Position numbers and translations under genes: made by a program
The notes under the pieces: generated by a model
The model's input: the letters and a program-made list of their open reading frames with translations, nothing else
What the model was told of the DNA's origin: nothing
Databases searched by the model: none
NCBI GenBank assembly: GCA_027579435.1
Contig: JANBPK010000023.1
Location: forward strand, 1 to 27,117
Direction: 5' to 3'
Length of the DNA: 27,117 nt
Origin: Candolleomyces eurysporus
Taxonomy: Eukaryota > Basidiomycota > Agaricomycetes > Agaricales > Psathyrellaceae
Shown: positions 18,854 through 27,117 of the stretch, piece by piece
Numbering within the stretch: position 1 is the first letter of the stretch
How the letters are laid out: the number at the start of each line of letters is the position of its first letter

Positions 18854-21800
18854 TCAAGAGCTTAGTGAGGGATCCTGAGCGAGCATTTGACGATATAGGC
18901 CTACCCCAGAATCTTCGGACGGTGCGGGCGAGCCCATGGGCGGTTTCAAGGGCGCCTGGTTCACAGTCGTTGTCGTGGCCTTACTCGCTTGAGAGACACT
19001 TCGAATTCTTTTGCTGGCTGTGGGTGGGGTTCTCGTGCTTTGATCCCAAGCCGGTCGTGTGATCGTCGCTCTCGCGTAGTTAGGCCCCTCTTCCGATGAA
19101 GGAGCAGGCCGTCGAGAGACAGGTGTAGTCGTTTGTCGGCGACTGGCCGGTCGAGTATGGCTGGAACCATCCGAGACGAGTCTCGTGCCAAACTTCGCGT
19201 TGGCGGAAGACTCCCTGCCATAAGATGCGGAGATAGCGCCTCTCCTGGGAGCTGCTCCAGGCTTGCCCCGGACAACGGGTTTCTGTACAGTGATTTTGTC
19301 CGCGCCCCAGTAAGAAAAGCTCATTTTGCTTTTCTTGTCGGAATCGGAAGAATCTCCATCATCATCGTCTTCCTTGTCTTCTGGCATAGGAACAATCCGA
19401 GGTTGGCTACTTATGACCTGAGATCGGGTCTTCACAACACTGGTGGAGTAACCGTTGATATTGTCAGATGGAAACCACACATTTTGACATGTGAACGGAA
19501 TACGCACTCTTCCATCGAAACAACACCTTCCCTGGGTTGCATAACATCTCCGATGGCCCATGTCTCGATCTGCAAACGGGACGAATTAATCACAATTACA
19601 CAGGGTGACGGTCGTGTGCATACCTTGATAAATTTGTACAGATTACGGGGCTTTGTGTAAGAATTACGACGGCCGGTCGACGCATACTTCGCTTTGCCCT
19701 GAATTTCGGGTAATGAATTGGTTCGAGAATTGACGGAGGCCACAAGGGGTAGCGAAGTGGTTCCAACCCGCTGGCATTGAAGAACGACGTCGTTGAAGAC
19801 AACAAACCACAAATCCTTCTTCCCACCGACGCCATTGTTAGAAAGCACATCGCTGAGCCGTTTGAAAGACGACTTTCCGCGGACTCCCTTCCCATTGGTA
19901 GGGGGAGGAGACGAAGGTTTGGGAGATCCATTCAACGGGCTTGGTCCAGCAGTACAAAGTCGTTCGTCGATCAGCACACGAGAAGGCTTCGGGAGGGCCA
20001 ATTGCCGGACTTTGTCCAAGCCCTCAATTCTGGCGAAGACGTCTCGGGTCTTGTCACGTTCTTCCTTCTGGATCTTCTCATCCTCGATGCTGCGTACGAT
20101 GTTCTCAACCTCAGCCACCATCTGGAGCGTGCTTTCGTACTCGAAGGTACTGGGGTCGGTGTGGAAGAGGAGGTTCTGGAAGAGAAGCGGATACTTGAGC
20201 AGCCTTTGGAACGGCTTGGACAACGTAATGGCAAGGCCTGTTTCACCCTTGTCGGCTGCATTTTCTTCCAGCTTTTGAAGAGCTTTGCAAACTTTGAGCC
20301 ACTCGGCCGTATCCTGCTTCTTGGGCTTCTTGGTGTTCACATTCGACAAAGCTGCGTCCACTTGCTCCAAAGCACGTTCCAGGTGGAGAACATATTTGGC
20401 ATATCCTTGGAAGATGTCGGACTAGAGCCAGAAATAAGTCAATGCGTGCCACAGTCAAAAGAGAGGAAGTGAAAACGCACATTCGAGACAAAGACGTCCG
20501 CAAGGGACCGCACCAGTGGAAATTGGTCGTCATATCTCTTCTTGAGAGCTTCAGACAGTCGCTTGTGGCCGTCAAACACTCCACCATCAATGACCTCAAG
20601 GCAAATGCGAAGGTCGTCAGGTAGTTGATGCGGTGCAAGGGTGTTACCAAGGACGACTTCAGCACCAGATTGACTCTTTTTGTATTTGCGCAGCAGTCCG
20701 GTCTTTTGCGGTGCATCACCCTGGCCCTGGCTGATCTTGCGTTCACGTTCTTCGACAGCAGTTGACTGACGACCAAGGGAATGCGTGGAAGCTGTAGGCG
20801 CAGTACGCGGGGGAGGAGGGAGTGAGTGGTGAGATCGCGTTGGGAAAGGAACGGATATACCGCTGGCTCGACCTGTAGACCGACTAGCTCCCATACGATA
20901 CGGCGACCGTGGGTGATCGTGTTTCGACGCCGATGTTTTCCGGGAGGATCCATTCAACTTTCCTGGCCTATCCGCAGCTTCCTCTTCGTCGGAGTCTATC
21001 GATTCGGCATCTGCATTACCATTGGCTGGGCCATGACCGTCTTTACTGCGCGTGTTGTACCCCTGTGGTGCGTTTAAGGCAGGTGACGGAGACATGAACC
21101 GGGCAGCAATGGGAGGAAGGTCGTCGGCCGACTCGACAGGTGTTTCTGGGCGATAGTAATCGTATTCTAGGTTGGGCGTCGACGCGTACGCAGCAGCAGA
21201 AACGGAGGTGGCGTATGGGTGCAGCAATGGGTCGATAAACGTATCTTTGAATTTGATGAGCTCTTGAACGTATCTGTGAACAGTCAACGACTATGATTGG
21301 AGCAGTGCGTAAGTAGCATACCTGTCTTCACTCTGAATGATTTCGAACAACACTTCCTGCCGCGTTCGTTCCCGAGAACCGAGGTTTGAGACGAGGTCGC
21401 CCTCGGTGACTTCACTCCACGACGAGGCGGCGAGGATTCGGCTGCCACTCGTATTTTGGGACATGGTGGAGTACGGAGTGGCAGAGCGAAGTGAGGGAGC
21501 TGAGGTTGCATCGAACGACTTTTGAAGATACGGAGACGCGGTTCGGGTTGAGGTTGAGGTTGCTTTGGCAGAGGATTTATTCACGGAGGAAGAAAGATCC
21601 GTTTTGGACGAAGAAGCCGGAGTGCCTCCTGACGGATGCGGGCGAGACTCCTTGCCATGCGCAGCCTGGAAGCGCGATACAGTGGTTTTAAGGGGGGCTG
21701 TGGGTGAGGTAGGAGTGGTTGGGTCTGGCAGAGGACGGTCAAAGTTGTTCGGAGTGGGCGTGGGCGGCGGGGAGAGGAAAGCGACCTTCTTCTGGACGTC

Positions 21801-22196
21801 GTTGGACACTGGAGTGGACGTCGAGGTATCTCTGGTACTGTCCCTGGTGTTTCTGCGAACCACGCGTGCAGGGGGCGCTTGCTCTGGCTCTGGCTGCTGG
21901 GGAGGAGAGGGAGAGGCATCTTCATTGGAGACTGATTGAGAGGCTGATCGTGACGAGCCCTGCGATGGCGTCTGCTCAACGGGAGGTATAGGACGAGGAG
22001 TGAGCTGCCCTAGTATCTGGTTGGGAGCGACCTCAGGCAAGGGCTTGAATGCCGTGCTCGCAATCGAGGGCGCGGTGACCGACGCTGGCCGTTGGGGTTC
22101 TTCTGGGGGCCATTGACGTAGAGGAGGAAATTTTTCCTTGGAGGAGGGCTCCTTGTCCTTGTCCTTGCCGGCAAGGCGGTTGAAAAAGGCCTTCAT
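18854..22196 (-). CDS. Rho guanine nucleotide exchange factor (DH-PH protein)
   Basis: Exons in transcript order: 22196..21322, 21273..20481, 20421..19624, 19569..19508, 19439..18854 (1,037 aa). It should activate a Rho/Cdc42-type GTPase, acting in polarity or cell-wall signalling; the target cannot be read from sequence. Residues 1-270 are disordered and rich in S, T and P. DH conserved region 1 (EVLFEIIQSEDRYVQELI) is near 280-297. CR2 falls around 513-580, and CR3 (LSKPFQRLLKYPLLFQNLL) starts near 623. About 190 low-complexity residues separate CR1 from CR2. PH-like strands include KDLWFVVFNDVVLQC (about 757-771) and MSFSYWGADKITV, with an acidic insert between. The S/P/R-rich tail is disordered. 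The ATG at 22196 is the first in frame. The last intron's acceptor (19440) is the least certain; another AAG acceptor 27 bp downstream also keeps frame. Confidence 0.85.
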
Positions 22197-22284
22197 CGCC
22201 GTGCGCAACGACGAGCAGCGGTAAGGAAGTTAGGCGAGGTGGCGAACACGAGTTTTGAACGCTTCCACCAAACAAGCACAAAAC

Positions 22285-23122
22285 ATGGCCTTGGCTCAGC
22301 CCGCCCATTTGACAAAGCATATTCCCCTCCTAAGCTACAGCTTTCTCTCCGCCGCCTTTCATCTTACACAGCGCGCAGATGGTGTTCATAATGGCACTGC
22401 CCTTTGGCTTGGAGGTCAAATTCTAGCTCACTACCTCGCCCAATACCACACCAGATTCAAATCTGCACATACGCCTCCGCGAGCCATTGAGCTGGGCAGT
22501 GGGATAGGTTTAACCGCGTATGTTAATCTTTCCCTTTTGTTCAAAAGCTCACACTGCCCACAGCCTCGCGCTTAGCTCGCTCGGTTGGGATGTCCTGGCT
22601 ACTGATGTCGAGCACGTCGTCAACGCAGTTTTGGAGAAAAACATCAAAACCAACTTGACGGCCTTGTCCCCAGACTCTGGGAAGATTGAAATCCGCGAAC
22701 TGGATTGGATGGTGCTCCCCGAGAGCTGGAACTGGGACAACCCGTCATCTGTAACATCGCCTCCATCCGACTACACCGAAGGACAGCCCGGACCTCAGCT
22801 TCAACCCCCCTTCGATCTCATAATCACGGCGGACACGGTGTATGAAGTTGGACTCGTGGTGCCGTTGCTGCGCACCTTACATGCCCTGAGCGTGTCTTCG
22901 CACTCCTTATCGCAACGCTACCCTTTTGTCCTGCTGTGCATTGAGCGCCGTGACCCAGCTCTACTTGACCATTTACTCTCAGAAGCTCGGAATACATGGA
23001 ATTTCTCCGCCGACCGCGTCCCTGGACCTAAACTCGTCAAGTGCATCGAGAAAGGTGGCTTGAATTGGGAAAGAGGCGAATGGGATGGGATCGAGATATG
23101 GAGATTGCGTTTGGGAAAGTGA
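22285..23122 (+). CDS. METTL21-type (family 16) protein methyltransferase
   Basis: Exons: 22285..22517, 22564..23122 (263 aa), with one 46-bp intron. It is a class I S-adenosylmethionine-dependent methyltransferase, likely acting on lysine. Motif I is ELGSGIGLTA (69-78), split by the intron at the final Ala. The acidic strand-2 end (DVLATD) follows, then the family's post-II DxxY motif at D168-T-V-Y171 in DLIITADTVYE. The N-terminal TALWLGGQILAHYL resembles the usual (T/V)W.(A/G)..L segment. Relatives methylate elongation factors, Hsp70 or VCP; I cannot choose among them, so no symbol is given. It is divergent from the Rho-GEF gene, with 88 bp between start codons, so the two share a very short promoter. 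Confidence 0.85.
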
Positions 23123-23239
23123 GATATATGAAAATATATACCCTGGTATATAGTAGCAAATTGTGAAATGTAGGATAGTAAGTCGTCGTTTTCGCCAGTC
23201 GTCGTCTGCCCCCAGTATATGGAGGCGTGGTGGTGGTCG

Positions 23240-24022
23240 TTAGTTGGATAAATAAGCCCGCGGAAAACCCGGCGCTTTTTCATGATGTATCGATATCGCC
23301 CTCCACGTCTTCTCTCCGAGTGTAAACCAATTGTAGTGACCTATCGAATCCATGGCTAGACTGTGTTTGAAGTCAAAGTGAACACTTGTTTCAGGGATAT
23401 CGTCAGACAGACTCACGAGGTCTCGCCATGTCTCTTCCTCGTCGTTCTCCGTCTGCAATTGGTAAATCTGGAGGAATCCTTTGAATCTATCGTTGCGCAC
23501 ACACGGAGTCAGTCCAACTGAAAGGTCGATAGTCAAAGAGCAAACACACGTTAAGCACCCATCATCCGTGACATCCAAAAACTCTATCAGCTCATCCTTC
23601 GTCTCCTGGGAGAAGGGTGCACCATTGGTGTCTTTTGCCCACTCATCCAAGCCCTCCATCGACAAGTAGGCATTAGGTGGTGGTACCAAGAGAGAGCCAC
23701 CATCTACTGGCTGCTTTCCAGCGGCCGTACCCTCCTGCCGCAAACCAGAGGGCGTGCAGTATTTTGCAAATATATGTTTCAAGCAAACCTCGAACTGGAC
23801 AAGTTAGATAGCGTGGATTTAGCCGCGAGCGAACACAACTAGCTAGCCAGTTCGGTAGCGCACCTTCTCCGAGATAGCACCATCGGCGTCAAGCAGCTGG
23901 ACGTCCTGACTATTATTCCCATTCCTACGGCCTTGTTTCGAAGATGGCTCAGGTGTGTCGGGACGGGGTGAGCTCATTCGGGCCAGGATTTCGTGCATTA
24001 TCGACTGCTCCGATTGCTCCAT
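23240..24022 (-). CDS. Unrecognised small protein with an EF-hand-like loop
   Basis: Exons in transcript order: 24022..23864, 23788..23550, 23486..23240 (214 aa). I do not recognise the family. The N-terminus is hydrophilic; the middle (HIFAKYC, NAYLSMEGLDEWAKDTNG) and the end (HYNWFTLGEKTWRAISIHHEK) look folded and conserved. Residues 125-136 (DVTDDGCLTFKG) fit the start of an EF-hand loop, with D1, T3, D5, G6 and L8, but position 12 is Gly rather than Glu, so calcium binding is doubtful. The exiting segment FLQIYQLQ resembles an EF-hand helix. Intron 2 splits this loop. It is cytosolic or nuclear by default, with no signal peptide or membrane span. The gene is divergent from PRP28 (232 bp between ATGs) and convergent with the methyltransferase gene. 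Confidence 0.75.
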
Positions 24023-24254
24023 GCTTGCAAGATTAAACCTGCGGTAGAGGAAAGGGTGGACGAGTGGCTTGAGCCTGAGCCTGAAAGCAAGAGAAGACAA
24101 TTTCAAAGAAAATGTTAGGAGGGACCTTGATTATGAGTTTCGGAGTCTGTCCATTTTGGGTTGGGTCACGCTTGCGTTTGCTCCGGAAGCGGAGGCCAAG
24201 AAATGAGTTGGAGAGACCGCTTGACTCGCGACCTCCACGCCTCGACGAGCTACG

Positions 24255-26965
24255 ATGAGCGGAAACAGGTCAGAACCGCTCTCTATCGAGACGTTACTAC
24301 AGAAGCAGCGTGAAGAGAAGGAAGCCGCAGCAAAGGTCTGCAATTCATCTTCTTGGTATCGCTCTACTGACGATTATAGAATAGCCTAAATTCTTGACCA
24401 AAGAGCAGCGTGCACAGCTGGCTATCGAAAGACGGACACAAGAACTGCGTGAACAGAAAGAAAAAGATGAAGTCAAACGACGAGAAAGAGATGCCCTAGA
24501 AAGAGAGGCTAACGAACTCGAGAAACATTCAACGCAGAGTAGCCGTTATGGCGGAGGGGGTCGATGTGCGTGCCATTCTATTCAGACCAAGTTTGTCTTT
24601 TAACGAGTGCTCAGATGACGACAGGGACCGTGACCGTGACCGGGATAGGGACAGGGATAATAGGGACAATAGATATGGTCGTCGAGACCATAACAGAGAT
24701 CGAAGGGACGACAGGCGCAATGCTCCTCCTCCGTCTGGGTCTTCGTCTGCTTCCCGTGACGGATACCAAAACGTTCCTACCGGTCCTCGCGCGGACAGAG
24801 GCAAGCCCTCTGCATCTAATAATGGCCAGCATCCGTCCTCGTCCATGCCTCCTCCCCCTCCTCCTTCATCCGACCCTTCAACCACGTTTGTCCCAGCTCT
24901 CACAGACACTGACTTGGATGCCATCCGCTCGCGCTACCTGGGAGTCGACAAGAAGAAACGCAAGATTCGCAAAATGAACGACCGAAAGTTTGTGTTCGAC
25001 TGGGACACGCAGGACGATACCCTAGCCGAAGACTCAATGACAGCAGTGGGCAGCAACCGACAAGGTGCCCAGGTCATGTTTGGCCGAGGACACATTGCCG
25101 GAATGGACGACTACGGTGGACCACCCGCACCCGCTGAAAAGCGTTCCGGAAGTGCACCAGACCCTCACCTTGCTGATGCTCTGGAGCGACGCAAAGCGCT
25201 CAAGCAAGGCTACGACGATCGGCATTGGACAGAAAAACCTTTGGATGACATGAAGGAACGCGATTGGCGTATCTTCCGTGAAGATTTCAGCATCAGTGCG
25301 AGGGGTGGCAATATTCCCCATCCGTTGAGAAGCTGGAAGGAGAGCGAAATCCCAGAGTCAATCTTAGAGGCAATAGAGAGGATCGGTTACAAGGAGCCTA
25401 GTCCTATTCAGAGACAGGCAATCCCGATTGGCTTGCAGAACAGGGATATCATTGGTATCGCTGAGACTGGTGCGTGCAATTCATTTGGTATTTGGGGTGC
25501 ATCGAACTCACATTCATGAAAGGTTCCGGCAAAACTGCTGCTTTCGTCATTCCCATGCTCGCTTTCATCGGCAACCTCCCCATCTTTACGGACGAGAACA
25601 GGCATCTGGGGCCTTATGCGTTGATTATGGCCCCAACTCGAGAGTTGGCTCAGCAAATTGAAAGCGAAGCGAAGAAGTTCGCGGGACCACTTGGCTATAA
25701 GTGCGTCTCCATTGTCGGTGGTGTAAGTAATATATTTGAATGATTTCGGTGATGTACTCATTCATCTATAGCGAGCTGTGGAAGAGCAACAATTCAACCT
25801 ACGTGAGGGCGCGGAGATCATTATTGCAACCCCGGGTCGTTTGAAGGATGTGCTCGAACGGCATGTACTTGTGCTGTCACAATGTCGATACATTGTTATG
25901 GACGAAGCCGACCGCATGGTACATCTTGGCTTCGAAGCGGACTTGACCTTTATTCTGGATGCTCTGCCGTCAGACACGATGGAAGGCGAAGATATGGGAG
26001 AAAAGATGGAGGTAGACGGAGACACGGTGACTGTAACGAAGAAGGGACGGACGCGAGTGACGACGCTGTTCAGTGCAACGATGCCGCCAGCTGTCGAAAG
26101 GCTGGCGAGAAAATACCTCAAAAAGCCAGCCATAATCACTATCGGAGAGGCAGGACGGGCAGTCGACACGGTTGAGCAGAAAGTGGAATTTGTCAATGGA
26201 GACGAGAAGAAGAAGTGAGTTGCCAAGTGCCTTTAGCGAATTGAGGCAAACTGACAACCCTGCAGGCAGCGCATGCTGGAGATTCTCAACAGCAACCAAT
26301 ACGCGTCGCCCATCATCGTCTTTGTGAACCAGAAGAAGACGGCGGACATGGTGGCGAAGGACCTCTCGCGGTCGGGATGGCACACGTCGACGCTGCACTC
26401 TGGCAAGAACCAGGAGCAGCGAGAGGCGGCGCTGCAGGCACTGCGGACCGGGGATGCGGACATTCTGGTGGCCACTGACCTTGCAGGACGAGGTATCGAC
26501 GTGCAGGACGTGAGCCTTGTGATCAACTACCAGATGGCGGGGAGCATTGAAGCTTATGTGCATCGCATTGGTGAGTGGATTATTTCGGCGATGAGGTGGG
26601 CCGAGCTGATGGCGCAACACAGGGCGCACGGGACGGGCGGGCAAGCTCGGCACGGCCATCACATTCCTGACGAATGACGATGACGAGGTCATGTGGGTGT
26701 TTTTGAAATCCATTTTTTGCGGAATATCTCACTGATGAAATTGGGATTGCGCGATGACTTCTGGATGGTTCCATCAGGTACGATCTAAAGCAAGGTGAGG
26801 AGAGCGGCGTATCTCTGGCTTGGCGTGTGCTGACGATGCGATGCAACAGAAATATCGAAGAGCCCGGTGTCGAAGGTGCCGACTGAACTGGCGAAACACG
26901 AGGCGGCACAGCACAAGGTGTCGCGCGAGATGAAGCGGAAGCGAGACGCTGACGATGTAGGCTAA
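24255..26965 (+). CDS. PRP28: Pre-mRNA-splicing DEAD-box ATP-dependent RNA helicase
   Basis: Exons: 24255..24335, 24385..24565, 24615..25469, 25523..25722, 25772..26214, 26266..26570, 26623..26692, 26778..26794, 26850..26965 (755 aa). Prp28/DDX23 is the U5-associated helicase that swaps U1 for U6 at the 5' splice site. The N-terminus ([29 protein letters not shown] is typical) is followed by an R/D-dipeptide tract and a proline-rich linker. Core motifs in order: Q motif [14 protein letters not shown], motif I AETGSGKT (370-377), PTRELAQ, TPGRL, DEAD (483-486), [14 protein letters not shown] and [11 protein letters not shown]. The C-terminus ends [20 protein letters not shown] plus a basic tail. 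The insert between DEAD and SAT ([14 protein letters not shown] region) is usual for Prp28. Exon 8 is a 17-bp microexon encoding the YDLKQ segment, preceded by the longest intron in the window (85 bp). Confidence 0.96.
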
Positions 26966-26994
26966 ATAGTGGGCCATAGTAGACCAGACGAGAT

Positions 26995-27000
26995 AATAAA
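26995..27000 (+). terminator. AATAAA polyadenylation-type signal after PRP28
   Basis: AATAAA lies 30 bp past the PRP28 stop codon, a plausible position for a 3'-end processing signal. Fungal signals are loose, so confidence is modest. Confidence 0.35.
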
Positions 27001-27032
27001 TGATCGCATTGCGTACTGCCAATTAAATAGTG

Positions 27033-27070
27033 ATGGCCCGGCCGGGCGGCACGGGGAAGGCCGGGGCCAT
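27033..27070. repeat. GC-rich imperfect inverted repeat
   Basis: ATGGCCCGGCC (27033-27043) and GGCCGGGGCCAT (27059-27070) pair with one extra G, around a 15-nt loop. It lies 68 bp past the PRP28 stop, in AT-richer surroundings. It may be a hairpin in the 3' region or part of a neighbouring gene's promoter beyond the window. Confidence 0.45.
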
Positions 27071-27117
27071 GTGCTGACCTGATAGGACTAGTACTGGGAC
27101 TGCATCTCTCCTTCGCC

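Noticed and set aside
19777..20472. 231-codon plus-strand open frame
   Set aside because: It is antisense to the DH-PH exon of the Rho-GEF and has no recognisable motifs.
24617..24680. GAC-CGT-type short repeat as a microsatellite
   Set aside because: It encodes the R/D-rich N-terminal tract normal for Prp28/DDX23, with varied synonymous codons rather than a pure DNA repeat.
25970..26713. 247-codon minus-strand open frame
   Set aside because: It is antisense to conserved PRP28 helicase motifs ([12 protein letters not shown]) and rich in R/H/V as expected for a shadow frame.
1..27117. A new defence, metabolic or mobile system
   Set aside because: Eleven of twelve genes can be placed in, or near, ordinary eukaryotic families, mostly housekeeping, with mixed strands and no shared pathway. 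No transposase, biosynthetic core enzyme, NLR or toxin-like gene was seen.

Overview
This is a gene-dense stretch of a filamentous-fungus nuclear genome, most likely a mushroom-type basidiomycete (Agaricomycetes). That placement is an inference from the many very short spliceosomal introns (57 modelled, 44-85 bp, most 48-60 bp), tiny exons, short intergenic gaps and near-neutral base composition. Five ambiguous bases (95, 97, 7607, 11225, 13381) sit beside homopolymer runs, as expected of a draft shotgun/pyrosequencing assembly.

Layout, left to right: a large low-complexity/charged-helix protein cut by the left edge (+, 1-4532); DNA primase large subunit PRI2 (+, 4888-6689); phosphatidylserine synthase CHO1 (+, 6767-7569); Smc5-Smc6 subunit NSE1 (+, 7707-8997); a large, probably mitochondrial AAA+ ATPase (-, 12640-9098); phosphatidylinositol synthase PIS1 (-, 13964-12986); plasma-membrane syntaxin SSO1 (-, 15540-14216); glutamine-dependent asparagine synthetase ASN1 (+, 15993-18364); a Rho-GEF with DH-PH architecture (-, 22196-18854); a METTL21-type protein methyltransferase (+, 22285-23122); an unrecognised small protein with an EF-hand-like loop (-, 24022-23240); and the spliceosomal DEAD-box helicase PRP28 (+, 24255-26965). 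Each exon chain was built by hand from splice signals, reading frame and remembered family alignments. All complete models close with whole codons; the AAA ATPase does so only if one ambiguous base is ignored.

The genes are housekeeping genes for DNA replication and repair (PRI2, NSE1), phospholipid synthesis (CHO1 and PIS1, both using CDP-diacylglycerol), exocytosis and polarity (SSO1, the Rho-GEF), amino-acid synthesis (ASN1) and splicing (PRP28). I see no gene cluster, mobile element, CRISPR array, tRNA or rRNA, and no convincing undescribed multi-gene system. The points worth a second look are local: two copies of a 57-bp coding repeat each one base short; a long insertion inside the DH domain; ACGCGT boxes just upstream of both DNA-metabolism genes; a perfect 9-bp inverted repeat upstream of PIS1; a GC-AG intron in PRI2; and several stop-free introns with lengths divisible by three.
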